From the NCBI GenBank assembly GCA_004194705.1, contig SADC01000542.1, forward strand, positions 21,989 through 85,988: a stretch of DNA of 64,000 nucleotides, written 5' to 3'. Positions 10,691 to 20,880 of the stretch are shown in pieces. The notes beneath the pieces were generated by a model, which saw only the letters and a program-made list of their open reading frames with translations, was not told the origin of the DNA and ran no database searches. Position numbers and translations under genes: made by a program. Numbering within the stretch: position 1 is the first letter of the stretch; each line of letters opens with the position of its first letter. This DNA comes from Ditylenchus dipsaci. Lineage: Eukaryota; Nematoda; Chromadorea; Rhabditida; Anguinidae.

Positions 10691-12990
10691 CAGCTACCGT
10701 AGTCACTGCAACAAGCAGAGAGATGAAAAGACCAGTCAGTCTCTGTACCCACTAGAAGTGGGCACAAAGGAAAAAGAGCAGACGGTTTCCAAACCTTCAA
10801 GGGAGCAACAATTCCTGCTCCCATAGCTGCACCTACCCAGCCAAACTTATTGAATGAGTTGGCAGAAGAGGAATTAAACAACCAATTCGATAAATTGGAC
10901 AACCACACAATAGTAGATGAAAATGGCTGATCAGCCAGATGTTGAAGATGGTTCATTGAATTATCCAACAAACAACAAAGAGGGTGTTAATCGCAGAGGC
11001 CACTCGAAAGAGAAAGAAGAGATTGCTATATCAAGCAATCATTTCTCCGTCCTCTTTGAGCAAAGTTGAAATACGCGCTCTATCAACAAATATAGAAATA
11101 AAGTTTTACCAAACAAACTTTATTTTGCAATGAGTTTGCTCTTGCAGTGTTTATTGCCTTTGGACAAGCACTCGTGATGAGTGCTGAAAGAACAGGCAGT
11201 GGACAAGGATTCACTGCCTCTAAAAAGTGCACACATCAGTGCAAACAAAAGACCAACTAAAATTGTCCATCACCAAACATGCATGAGCACTGGTATGGCC
11301 ATATACCAGCAAAAGGATTTAAATTTGTGCTGGAGCCAGCTGCACTGCCCAGTTGGGCACATACTAAAAGATGCCACGTCTAAGAAATTTTGTGGACCAA
11401 AATGTGGGTGTGCAGATTTGGCAAAAGGTTGCTCTTTCTATGCTGGCCCATCCACCAATACTTCTACCACCAAACTAGCTGCAGTGGAAAATACTGCATG
11501 AAAAACATGCCTAATATTTTGTTCGAGTGAAAAAATCGGACAAATGCATGCCTAATCCTCAACTCGACACTTCAAACAAATTGAACTGTTTGATGGTAGC
11601 AAGCACTTAGTTGAAAACTTGCAAATTATCCCAAGCAAGAACTCAATGAAGAGTTTATTTGCGTGGGTCAAGGTGACACTACTGGCTCCCCCCGATATTG
11701 CGAACAATATGCTTGTGCAGGTGTAGCAGTAGGTTCTGCTACTATGGCTATAATGAATTAGCCTTGTTTTCCTCGAAGCAGGAGAAGTGCTGATAAAAGC
11801 ATGGGTTGAAAAGTTTGGTGTGGGTGTTTGACCACCCAATCAAGCCCCATCAAGCCATAGCTGCCAACACTGCCAGTTGGAATGCATTCAGGGGGCGTGA
11901 AGCTCACCCTGTCAGAGGATATAGGAGCAGTGGAGGTTTGTAGTGAACCATACTGCTATCAACTAACCTGCCCCAACCTCACATGAGGTGCATTTTCCAG
12001 CAGAAATCTTGCTGCAAGATCATCAAGTGCGAGCAAAGTGTATTCGCCAATGGATTTTTAATCAGCACTTGGGTGTACAGTGCCCTTCGCGGCCATACTG
12101 CGAAATGATCACATGTATGTGTGCATTGCAAGAATCACCCATTTGAACTGTACACCAGGCTAGGATTTGGATAATCTCGATTATCGCATATTTGGTACTA
12201 TGGTGGAACATTGTATACTATTGTTACCAAAAATGTCATTCAAAATGGCTTGACAATAGCTCAAGCTTTCATCAAGCTTGTGCGAAAACATTTGGCGAGC
12301 TACAATGGACGCTCCGATTGCTTCTTGAGCTATTTGGGGGCATTTACAATCGGGTGCAACCTAGAATTAAGGCGCCGATTCCGGCCTACATATACCGACG
12401 AAAAGAAATCGCCATGGGTATGTTCAGATCCAGAAAATCAAGATTTGGAGAGCGCACAGGCATTAGCAGCTACAGTTCTCTTAGCAAAAGTGCCCTACAC
12501 ATTGCTGTATTGGCAACATAATAGCAGCGTGCAGTGCATGCTCGGAACTTACGGACATAAACTGGCCAAGTTGAGTCTTGTAAAGCAACTCCTCAAAGCA
12601 CCGAGTGCACTTATAATGAGGTGAGCCTGCTTAATGTGCTACCCAAGGTCAAGCTAGCTGTCTGCTATTGCGAGATCAAAACTTGAAGCCAATTGGGAAT
12701 ATCCAATTCAACTTGAGACATGTGAGTCTCGAGTGCCAGGCTAGAACTATCCTGTAAATACAGGTCGTTCAAAATGCACACAGAATCCTCAAAAAGATGC
12801 CCAGTGCAGGCAGCTGCACTGGTGATAAAATGTGCTTCACTAAAACCAGGGATCCAATCGATGAATTGGACTCCACAGCTAATAATGCACCTGGATATTC
12901 CAGGTGCGTCAACTCATCCGGAGGCAGCTAGATGATGAAGAGTTTGAGCTCCATTTAGCCTCCCTGAACTAAAAAGCCTTTGAGCGCCTC
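10691..12990 (+). pseudogene. Env-like Cys-rich region, phlebovirus-G2-like
   Basis: About 2.3 kb separates the end of pol from the PPT, far more than a simple BEL element needs. Several frames hold Cys-rich blocks: CGPKCGCADLAKGCSFY at about 11391-11441, VCSEPYCYQLTCPN at about 11935-11976, QCPSRPYCEMITCMC at about 12080-12124 and GSCTGDKMCFT near 12805-12838. Clustered Cys pairs of this kind are the mark of the class-II fusion glycoprotein-like envelopes (phlebovirus G2 family) carried by some nematode BEL elements. Many stops and frame changes interrupt it, and no signal peptide or membrane anchor can be shown. The family assignment comes from pattern recognition and needs a profile search. 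Confidence 0.6.
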
Positions 12991-13008
12991 CCCCCTTCCT
13001 CTTACACC

Positions 13009-13024
13009 CTTTTCTCTGGGGGAG
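13009..13024 (+). promoter_or_regulatory. Polypurine tract before the 3' LTR
   Basis: The sequence CTGGGGGAG directly precedes TGTCGCGAACAC, the start of the 3' LTR. A short G-rich purine run at this place is where plus-strand DNA synthesis would be primed. Confidence 0.7.
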
Positions 13025-13527
13025 TGTCGCGAACACGCGATTTCTCTCATTTATTTTTCAAGGCCAAAGCCAAATTTAATGTTCGGCATCTGGCCTTAAC
13101 CTTTCAAAAGTTTGTATTTTTGATTGTTAACTTTTTTGGGCAAAAGTCCATCCAAAATTCGTGTCCATTTTTTCCTCTTTTATTGTATTTTAGCCATCTG
13201 GCTTGCATAAATTGTATTTCTCCACCCCCTGTCTGGTAAACCATTCGGGGACCAGGGGGTGGAGTGTGTTCTAGCCTATAAAGAGAAGGCTTGCTCTCTT
13301 TAAAAATAAATATTTGCACAGAAATATTTGTGTGTGATATTTAGAATTTTGCTAATATTAGCCTTTTTGTCCGCGTTTTCCCTTGTAAATAACAAAGGAA
13401 AACATCATCGTTTTTTATCTTAAAATAAGCCACTTGGCTTTCAATACTCGAAAGTTCACAGTAATCACTCTGTGGAACTTAGAGTTCTTGATAATCGAGG
13501 TTAGGTCTAACATTGACCTTCTCGACA
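13025..13527 (+). repeat. 3' LTR, 503 bp, TG...CA
   Basis: It begins TGTCGCGAACACGCGATT and ends CGACA. From 13080 on it aligns with the 5' LTR. Differences between the two LTRs are mostly single-base indels in short runs plus a few substitutions, so the insertion is not ancient. The flanking bases CTACT cannot be matched to a target duplication because the other outer end is missing. Confidence 0.85.
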
Positions 13528-13742
13528 CTACTTGGATATACACCCCCCCCCCCCCAAATCAACTTTTTAAAAAGTGTTTCCAAACACCTTATATTGACCT
13601 AAAATGGACTCAGAAGTTCAAAAAAAGACATTATTTTTAAGTTCTGGTCAATAAAAAATCGAGTTTTGGACATTATAAATTTCGGCCATTTGCCTATTTC
13701 GGCATGTTTTGGTTACTGGAGCTAGACAAAAAGAGCCTCTAA
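13528..13742. other. Poly-C tract and AT-rich stretch without a gene
   Basis: A C run of about 14 bases lies near 13542-13556, directly after the BEL element. The remainder is AT-rich with no repeat partner noticed in the window and no coding signal. Confidence 0.5.
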
Positions 13743-13925
13743 ATGCATTTTGTTCAAGAGTCTTGCTCGGAACTATGTCTTAGGTAAGTAAGTGTGCACA
13801 TCTCTAACCTAGCGAGCCCTCTGCGTCCCCTGCGGAAGCGCAGGATTCTTGGTAGCTTGGGGTTGAGATGCGCACACCCACATACCTTAGACGCAAATCA
13901 CTCGAAAGTGACTCTGGATGCATAA
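13743..13925. mobile_element. Foldback element, GTCTAAGG hairpin family, old copy
   Basis: The core 13777-13892 starts GTCTTAGGTAAG and ends in the near complement ACATACCTTAGAC. Inside are ATGCGCACACCCAC and GC-rich words (CCCCTGCG, GCGCAGG) that pair across the centre. Pairing extends outward through AAATGCATTTT on the left and GATGCATAAAAAATG on the right. Younger copies lie at 25213-25327, 37529-37641 and 47046-47160. Confidence 0.75.
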
Positions 13926-14580
13926 AAAATGTATGCATACGAGAGTTCATTTATGCGGTAAGCCGCAGTCAACAAAACTATGTTCAACAACTTTATTTTT
14001 GTTACAAATCGGCACCTTTTCGGTCCATTTCCACCCAAATACAGACCTAAATCCCTTTATAAATGGTCAAAATGGGTGATTTTGGGTGGTCCCAAAACCC
14101 CAAAATTTTTTATTATATCGACTTTAAATAATACGCAATTAGCACATGAGTTTTGACTGGTGCTATGGTTAGAGAAACATGGTAGAAAGTAATATCATTT
14201 ATATTATGTTTGAAGTATTATGTAAGAGTTAAGTATAATTTTATCTGATTTTATCCGACACTATTCAAAATTTGAGTTTATCAACACATGATTTTTTCTC
14301 TAATTTTTTTTTCGCTGAAAACGTCTGAACAGGCATATTTTCACCGAAGCAGGCTTAAAATGGATTAGACTGAAAACATAACATTTGCATGTTTTAAAAT
14401 TATTATTATATATAAATATTAATAATTTAATATATTATGAAAATTTTTCATTTTATTTATCGTTGGTTGCATTTTACAAGAAAATACTAACTACTGTATA
14501 TTCTCTATTAATTCCACTGGGTGATTATTTTTTAACCCTTGTTCAGGGTGGCGGATTATCAGCATGTGGGGGATTTTTTT
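13926..14580. other. AT-rich stretch with repeat fragments, no gene
   Basis: 14020-14150 is a diverged relative of the repeat at 1-360. 14155-14260 (GGTTAGAG, AACATGGTAGAAAGTA, GTATAAT) is related to 56545-56640. At 14492-14525, ACTGTATATTCTCTATTAAT resembles one end of the ACCGTAT MITE family. No coding sequence is visible. Confidence 0.5.
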
Positions 14581-15342
14581 TCAACACTTTCCCAATTTCT
14601 TCCCAAGTTTTTTGTATGCTGGCCATTCATCTGACAATATGGTAGTTCCATGTTTGATACGCTTCTTGATAATTTTCTGCAGAGTTGATTTCTTTCGATC
14701 AGGCACTCGGAACGCAAACCCTTTTCCTTCTGAACCTCTTTCAATTCCGCCGAAAATCCATTGTCCATAGCTGCACCTTTTCCTTCCGCGGTTGTATTTT
14801 CTTTTTAGCAAAACAGTTTTCGTCGATCTCGATAATAGCTGAAGGTCCTCCAATTGATGTCGCGTTGAAGCAATAACTGAAAATAAGATCAATCTCAAAA
14901 AAATGAAAATAGTATTACTTGCAATATATTTCCCTGTACATATTAAGCAGGCTACAACGGTTTGTATTGCCAGATTTAATTCACGACAGATATGCTTGTT
15001 ATCAAAATTTGCGGACCACATATACGAAAGAACCAGAAGATTCGGAAAAGACAGATTGGACTGCTGATAGAAGTAGCCGGATCTGATTGATTTAGAAGAA
15101 CAGACAGCGCCTTTTGATTCACAAACTCGCTAAACAAATAATTTCAATTCGTAGTTGAAACATTTCAATGAAATACTTGAATACCATCCTGCCTTTCGGA
15201 GCGTTTGACTATACGCATTGAACACCGCACTGTTCGCACACCATCGTATTCTTGATAAGATTGAGACCGACCATTGTTGAAAGACCTCACTGTTTGTCAT
15301 ACGACAAAGAGAACGCATCGAAATTGTTTTGAAATCAAGCAC
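14581..15342 (-). pseudogene. Merlin (IS1016/ISXO2-like) transposase, broken
   Basis: Read on the minus strand, the N-terminal part has FKTISMRSLCRMT, GLNLIKN and a zinc-ribbon-like CEQCG. The helix-turn-helix region (about 15120-14990) follows with CESKGAVCSSKSIRSG and NFDNKHICREL. The catalytic domain starts with IEIDENCFAK, the first Asp (about 14846-14817). One frame away it continues as RKYNRGRKR, GQWIFGGIERGS and TTILSDEWPAY, the second Asp. The frameshift falls at the A-run between FAK and RKYN. The region with the final Glu is absent below 14581, and stops interrupt the N-terminus, so the gene is inactive. The family cuts and pastes DNA with 8-9 bp duplications; its terminal repeats were not found here. 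Confidence 0.8.
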
Positions 15343-15856
15343 TTACCTGAGAGACAAAGGTTCGATCGAGGATAACTGAGCTTTCATCTTTGAGCCTGAA
15401 AATATCAGATAATTGTTGAGAAAAGTACGAAATAAAAACTGATAACAAATGACTAAAATTGTGTATGAGCTGACACGAAAAAAAAGGACAAAAAATTCAA
15501 AAAAAACTTCGAAACTTTTTGAAAATTAAAGAAAAAACACATAGGGCACCAAGCTGTTTTTCGCATAAAAATCAACAGGGGGACCAAGCTATTTTTGGCA
15601 CCCGATTCTAGAATAGAGCCGCTAGTACTTCACTTGGCCACTGACTTTCTGACTTTTATCCAAGCATAGACTTATTATAATGAAATTATTGATAAGTATC
15701 ATTACAACGGTTCATATACCGCATATCAGTTTTGAGTTATTTTTGATTTTTGGTCGATTGAATATAACCCGACATGTTGTCGTACAGGAAAAAACACGGT
15801 ACACAGGGTTTCTGAGTATTGCGAATTTCAATAATATTTTTACGAGGGCTTTTGCG
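15245..15856. repeat. 612-bp direct repeat, copy 1
   Basis: This block from CGTATTCTTGAT to GGGCTTTTGCG is repeated head to tail at 15857-16472 with very few differences. It contains the Merlin N-terminal coding piece on the minus strand and AT-rich sequence beyond it. Its end and the start of the second copy abut exactly, so this is a simple tandem duplication. Confidence 0.85.
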
Positions 15857-16472
15857 CGTATTCTTGATTAGATTGAGACCGACCATTGTTGAAAGGACCT
15901 CACTGTTTGTCATACGACAAAGAGAACGCATCGAAATTGTTTTGAAATCAAGCACTTACCTGAGAGACAAAGGTTCGATCGAGGATAACTGAGCTTTCAT
16001 CTTTGAGCCTGAAAATATCAGATAATTGTTGAGAAAAGTACGAAATAAAAACTGATAACAAATGACTAAAATTGTGTATGAGCTGACACGAAAAAAAAAG
16101 GACAAAAATTCAAAAAAAACTTCGAAACTTTTTGAAAATTAAAGAAAAAAACACATAGGGCACCAAGCTGTTTTTCGCATAAAAATCAACAGGGGGACCA
16201 AGCTATTTTTTGGCACCCGATTCTAGAATAGAGCCGCTAGTACTTCACTTGGCCACTGACTTTCTGACTTTTATCCAAGCATAGACTTATTATAATGAAA
16301 TTATTGATAAGTATCATTACAACGGTTCATATACCGCATATCAGTTTTGAGTTATTTTTGATTTTTGGTCGATTGAAATATAACCCGACATGTTGTCGTA
16401 CAGGAAAAAACACGGTACACAGGGTTTCTGAGTATTGCGAATTTCAATAATATTTTTACGAGGGCTTTTGCG
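15857..16472. repeat. 612-bp direct repeat, copy 2 (start of array unit 1)
   Basis: It is nearly identical to 15245-15856. The minus strand keeps FKTISMRSLCRMT and GLNLIKN of the Merlin transposase N-terminus, then runs into unrelated sequence at the repeat boundary. The same 5' piece opens array units 2 and 3 at 28169 and 40477. Confidence 0.85.
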
Positions 16473-16572
16473 CACCAGCAAAACACCGTGAATGAAATAA
16501 GTGGGCTCACTCAAATCGATTCGAAATACTAAATACTTTTTAGACTACATGTATAAGCTTGTTACGATAACA

Positions 16573-16677
16573 AGCGAGGAGGAAGCACAGACAAGTCACA
16601 TCTACGCCTGCGATGAGACTGCAGTCTGGCTTAATTCGAGCTGGTTCACGATTTTTAAGGGCGCAGAGCTAAAGAGG
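16573..16677 (+). pseudogene. pogo/Tigger-like DDE transposase fragment, unit 1
   Basis: The frame reads SHIYACDETAVWLNSSW and then FKGAELKR before a TAG. This resembles the D-E-T box of pogo/Tigger (DDE_1) transposases, where the Asp is the second catalytic acid and a KGA block follows about a dozen residues later. Only about 35 codons remain, and a GTAGT after the last codons could be a splice site. pogo-like terminal repeats occur elsewhere in the unit (26376) and at 51089. The family assignment rests on this single box. Confidence 0.5.
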
Positions 16678-16792
16678 TAGTAGTTTTTCTTATACTGACT
16701 ATTGATTGGTTTAAAAAAACTCTATAGGTAGAGCGGTATTCGTATTGCGTCTCAAACACATAATTCCACAAAAAAGTCAACAAATAAATGTA

Positions 16793-17010
16793 TACCGTAT
16801 TCTCTCTATTAGTTCCACACTCTCTATTAAACACACACCCCCAACTTCGAAGACCTATATCTCAGCTCATAAATAGGATTTTGCAAATCTGTTTTGTGCC
16901 TTTTCTTAACTCCCACGAGCTCTGCCGATTCCACTTTTACAATTTGGGTTAGTCGGTTAGGGCGATTTTTATTCGCTACTAGGTTAAAAAATTTACTATT
17001 TTTTTTAAAC
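16793..17010. mobile_element. ACCGTAT-family MITE, left part only, unit 1
   Basis: It starts TACCGTATTCTCTCTATTAG and contains the family interior (GACCTATAT, GCAAATCTGTTTT, ACGAGCTC, GATTCCACTTTTA). The expected right end is missing, because repeat B begins at about 17018. Unit 2 has it at 29067 and unit 3 at 41376. Confidence 0.65.
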
Positions 17011-17017
17011 AAGAATT

Positions 17018-17611
17018 TTTTTCTAGGAAAGGAAAGTTTTCCGGGGAATTCCGGGACATCTATACAGAAAAAAAGTTAATGTACTATTTTCAACTGCTTT
17101 TTAGATAAGTATTAACATAGAAAAAATTGTGAACATTGGAAACGGTATCCTCTTCAACTTTTAAAACAAAGCAGTAATAGGTATAATTTTTTTTATTTTT
17201 TTTGCTTTTTAATTTTATATTACATTTATTATTTATCATTTTTCGATGAAATAAGTTCTTACTGAAATAGAAAGCTTGAAGACTCGTAGTCCATGCGAAA
17301 AAAACTTTTAGTGTTAGCTTTTTGAAATAAAATTTATATTGTTCTATTATCATTATTTAAATATTTATAAATAACTTTTTTACTGAGCGGTTTTGACAGA
17401 CTTGACAGAAAATTGCATGCCAATACTATCTATGTGATTTGATCTGTGTGGTTTCTCTCCGCTAAATGACAGTAGCGTCGAAAATGTTTTTCTATGAAAT
17501 GAAAGTTTTCCGGGGAATTCCGGGACATCTATACAGAAAAAAAATTAATGTACTATTTTCAACTGCTTTTCATAACAGAATAAACATAGAAAAAAAATCA
17601 TGAATACTGGA
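17018..17611. repeat. Dispersed repeat B, one copy plus a partial copy
   Basis: Two starts of the same repeat are seen, at 17018 and at about 17490. Each has TTTTCCGGGGAATTCCGGGA, CATCTATACAGAAAAAAA and GTACTATTTTCAACTGCTTT. The first runs on through TTGACAGACTTGACAG and GCATGCCAATACTATCTATG. Other copies are at 2720 and 21476. Confidence 0.65.
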
Positions 17612-17825
17612 AATACCGTATTTCCTCTAATAGAAGCCCCCCTCCTATTATAAGCCCCCCCCCCCTCTAATATAAGCCCCCCCTCTCCTCTAGTGGTATC
17701 CTGAAAATATGAGCCCCTTTATATACCGTATTTCTTCTAATAAAAGCCCCGGGGCTTCTATTTTATGGATGTCCTCCAGGGGGGGAGGGGCACTTGTATT
17801 AGAAGGGGCGGTGGCTTTTATTTTC
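17612..17825. mobile_element. Two ACCGTAT-family MITE ends with poly-C blocks
   Basis: Two left-end copies in the same orientation (ATACCGTATTTCCTCTAATA at about 17623 and ATACCGTATTTCTTCTAATA at about 17733) are each followed by AAGCCCC-type blocks. GGGGGGAGGGGCACTTGTAT lies between them and the next element. This looks like two overlapping or nested insertions. Confidence 0.6.
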
Positions 17826-17830
17826 GGAAG

Positions 17831-18775
17831 TCGCCGCGCAGAAGGCGCGGAAAAAAGTTTTGAGTCATAATTTTTTACGCCATCCTCTGATCGCTTCTAA
17901 TTTTCCACATAACATTGTTGAAAAAGCGTTTAAACATCAGAAGCACTGATTCTATATTCATAGTTTACCCACTTTTCTCTCGGAGGCGTTCTAGCTAAAT
18001 TTATTTTGGGCGTATTGGAATTTATTTGGAAAATTTAATTTTTCGGCAAATTTTGTTTTAACTTTTCTATTAGTGAGTATTAGTGAGTTCGGTTTACGTT
18101 TAAGGAACAAGAAAATAAGCTGGCAGCATAGGTCAGATAAAAGAAGGCATAACGAAAAAAAATTAATAAAAAAAATATTTCGCAGATAATTATCTTAATT
18201 TCGCAGCAATTTTGTCTCGCTCTTTTCTTTTTGATTTTCTAACCCTTTTTTCGAAAAGTACAGGGTGAGTCGAGAAATTCGAACACTTTTAATAGGCCGT
18301 AACTTTTTGTCTAGGACAAATTCCGAAATTCTGTGAACGCAGAACAACTCAATTTTTCATAGGAATTTATTTGATATATAATGTGAAAAACACAATTTTC
18401 GCTTGCCCCCCCCCCCCTGTGGTTTGGCCTTGGCAATCCAGAGGCTATTCTCAGACATTCTGCAAAGTTATTACACTAAATAACACTTTAGCTACACAAT
18501 TTTGTTAATACTTTCAGAAAAAGTATATGTAAACTAATAGAAAAGGTGAAACAAAATTTACTGAAAAATTAAGATGATTTGCTGCGAAATTCCAATACGC
18601 CCAAAATAAATTTAGGTAGAACGCCTCAGAGAAACAGTGGGTGAACTATGAATATAGAATAAGTGCTTTTGATGTTTAATTGCTGTTTCAACAATGTTAT
18701 ATAGAAAATTAGAAGCGATCAGAGGATGGCGTAAAAAAAGTTTGACTCGAAATTTTTTCCGCGCCTTCGGCGCGA
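17831..18775. mobile_element. Long foldback element, ~250-bp arms, unit 1
   Basis: The left arm (17831 to about 18085) and right arm (about 18530 to 18775) are inverted copies. TCGCCGCGCAGAAGGCGCGG faces CCGCGCCTTCGGCGCGA, and ACGCCATCCTCTGATCGCTT faces AAGCGATCAGAGGATGGCGT. GGGCGTATTGGAATTTATTT faces AATTCCAATACGCCCAAAAT. The 450-bp centre has TACAGGGTGAGTCGAGAAAT and a poly-C run. No ORF is convincing. The element may be mobilised in trans; its superfamily is unknown. Confidence 0.75.
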
Positions 18776-18802
18776 CGAGTTCAAAAAAAAAAAAGAAAAA
18801 AA

Positions 18803-19225
18803 AAGTACCACCCTTTCGTCAATAGCTTCTTTTCGAAAGTGCTCTTATTAACTTGTCAGGCAGATTATCACTAATTTGGTAGCTCATCTCGATGACTTGA
18901 TTCAGTTTATTCCTTTCTTGTCTTGACTACTCATTTGGCTTTTTATTAAAATGCGTTATTAAAATTTGCGGCAAAAAAAAGTATATTTGCGGCAAAAGCA
19001 GATTTGCGGCAAAAAAAAGTATATTTGCGGCAAAAAAAAGTATATTTGCGGCAAAAGCAGATTTGCGGCAAAAAAAAGTATATTTGCGGCAAAAAAAAGT
19101 ATTGCCCTTTTTATTATTGTTCATTTATTTTTATTTTAGACATTTTGTTTCTTAAATTTTTTTATTTGTTGTAATAACGAATCCAGTGAGCTGCCACAAT
19201 GTGTTTATCACAAGTTTTGAACATA
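18803..19225. repeat. Dispersed repeat C carrying a minisatellite insert
   Basis: It matches the older copy at 4160-4408 on both sides of an extra 159-bp block. Shared sequence includes AGTACCACCCTTTCGTCAAT, ATCTCGATGACTTGATTCAG and AATCCAGTGAGCTGCCACA. Confidence 0.75.
18948..19106. mobile_element. TTTGCGGC minisatellite insert with 9-bp duplication
   Basis: The block is an array of TTTGCGGCAAAAAAAAGTAT-type monomers of about 17-21 bp, roughly seven copies. CTTTTTATT flanks it on both sides (18939-18947 and 19107-19115), whereas the empty paralog at 4298-4306 has CTTTTTATT once. Unit 2 has 31268-31437 and unit 3 about 43568-43706, with different monomer numbers. It therefore behaves as an inserted element made only of tandem repeats, or as a MITE whose body has become a minisatellite. 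Confidence 0.65.
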
Positions 19226-20128
19226 AAATTTAGTAGTCTGTTTTTAGCATCCGAAAACAGCCTCCTCATTGTGTATGCGCGTTAAGACTATCTCAGTTAT
19301 TCCGACAAGTAAGTCAGAAGTCAAAAAATAGAGAACCCGAGGTCCAAATATTTATCGAAGTCGAAAGTTGCAAAAAACTAATTTTCACACTTAATTTAAA
19401 TTTTTCAACAATACTCTTTTCATTCGGCCTTCTTGATATTTTTTCATGATTTCTTTTATTTAACCATACTTAGTTAGGCCTTTTTCGTAACACTTAATCA
19501 GCTTATCAGCGTCATTCCAGAGATTTTTTTGCTTCCACCACTGCTGTCGACACAGCTTATTCAAAAGCCTTTATAGTTTTTGATATCACTTTAAAGTCGT
19601 CTGTCAATCATCTTTCGATCACTTTTTTCATGGCACTTTGTTGTGTCTCCTTCTTCTTAGTCTCTCCCTAGGTATTCACCCGGAGGTGGAGGCGTAGTGT
19701 AATGGCAGCAGGTTGGCCCGGTAATTCAGAAGAGCTAGTACAATTTCAGCCATCACCATTTTCCTCTGGACAGTCAATCCAATATGACACATTTAAACTC
19801 TGTCCTCAAGGTCTTTCAACTTGGATTAACCCAAGGGTCCCCTAAAAATCTATCGAATATTTTGTCTCAGTAATCCATCGGGAAAAATGTTACAGTAATA
19901 AAGGTCTAGGAAGCCAAATACCTAGTTGTGTTTAATTGCTGCAGACAGTAAGAAGTTCAACTAACAAATTTTCATTAACATAATTACACTCACAAAAAAC
20001 TAGCCGAAGCTTCACCCTCTTCAAACATAGTATTTCTAAATAGCACATGAACAGAGAAATTGTCATAAGCTGCTAAAGTCATAAGCTGCTAGTCATAAGC
20101 TGTTAATCCAGCTTGAAACCCTTAAAAC
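19226..20128. repeat. Dispersed repeat A, left part, unit 1
   Basis: From about 19490 it matches the copy at 1390-2690 in order and without the 547-bp MITE. 19226-19490 is AT-rich with no partner noticed. The last eight bases, CTTAAAAC (20121-20128), are the target duplication of the hAT element that follows. Confidence 0.7.
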
Positions 20129-20380
20129 TAGGGTTGAGTGATGGGTAATTACCCGGGTAATTCTCCGGTAATTACCCGGGTAATTACCCGGAGAAATACT
20201 AAGTATTTCTCCGTAAAGAAAAATCAGAGAAATACTATTTTTAGTATTTATTGCAGTTGACCTTCGATATTTTTTACTGAAAACTGTTTTTTTCTGCTGC
20301 TCTATTCGTATTATAGATGGAAAATTTTGATGTCTGAATTCAAGCCCTTTTCCTGGTGTTGAAATTACTACAATCGAGTT

Positions 20381-20483
20381 AAAGAAAAAAATGCAAATGG
20401 GAATCTAACAGGGGTCGGTTTGTGCAAGTTCTGCAATGCTGTCTACAAGTCAGATGAGAAAAGAATGAAGAAACACTTGGAGG
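20381..20483 (+). pseudogene. BED zinc finger relic inside hAT element 1
   Basis: After KEKNANGNLTGVGL the frame gives C-x2-C followed by a helix ending in MKKHLE, the start of a BED finger. The final His/Cys is not in frame. This domain binds subterminal DNA in hAT transposases. The rest of the transposase is absent. The copy in unit 2 (about 32706-32810) lacks one G of the preceding G-run. Confidence 0.6.
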
Positions 20484-20880
20484 TTGGTTCTTATAAAAGT
20501 ATGAAGCGTTCTAATTTTCTGTTTTTGCTTAAGAATTGCGTCAAAGTCGGAGCCGGGGAGGCAATGTTTACTTTCTAATTATGCAGGAATCACTTCCCGC
20601 TTGAGCCATGCTTCTCCTTTACACTACTGGTCTCCTTTTTAATGTCAAAGGTTCGACTCCCAGCTGATACATTTTTTCATTATTTTATTTTTCTGCGATA
20701 TCTTCTTGATTTTTATGCTGATATCTTTTAAATGTTTTTATTTTACAAGTATAATTGCTTTCTTCATAGAAAATTTTATGGCAATTATGGTCGAAAAATA
20801 TCACAATCGCCACTAACCATTCACTTTTTATTAGGATTAACTATTAACCAATCCACCTACCCTACTCAGCCAGAAATTTT

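Larger units (their letters stand above)
4590..13527 (+). mobile_element. Degenerate BEL/Pao LTR retroelement with env-like region
   Basis: Two direct LTR copies (4590-5038 and 13025-13527) bound an internal region whose order is PBS, gag with zinc knuckles, aspartic protease, reverse transcriptase, Pao-type (A17) linker and RNase H, integrase, DUF5641-like tail, Cys-rich env-like segment and polypurine tract. This order and the motifs are those of BEL/Pao elements (Belpaoviridae); a third env-like frame is known from some nematode members. All frames carry stops and frameshifts, so the copy is not functional. No target duplication can be read because the 5' LTR lacks its outer end. Confidence 0.9.

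Noticed and set aside
18964..19110. CRISPR-like array
   Set aside because: The repeats are 17-21 bp with almost no unique spacers and the context is eukaryotic; this is a minisatellite.
18927..19124. 65-codon minus-strand frame with repeated FFAAN and FCRK words
   Set aside because: It is the translation of the TTTGCGGC minisatellite.
19685..19735. tRNA-like A-box sequence GGCGTAGTGTAATGGCAGCA in repeat A
   Set aside because: No B box or cloverleaf follows within about 60 bases, and the other copies diverge in the supposed stems.
20142..20230. Telomere-like repeat
   Set aside because: GGGTAATTACCC is palindromic and confined to the two ends of a transposon with target duplications, so it is not telomeric.
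20600..20670. tRNA-like B box (GGTTCGACTCC) inside hAT element 1
   Set aside because: The T-stem would not pair (AAAGG against CCCAG) and no acceptor stem or A box at the right distance was found, so it was not called a tRNA or SINE.
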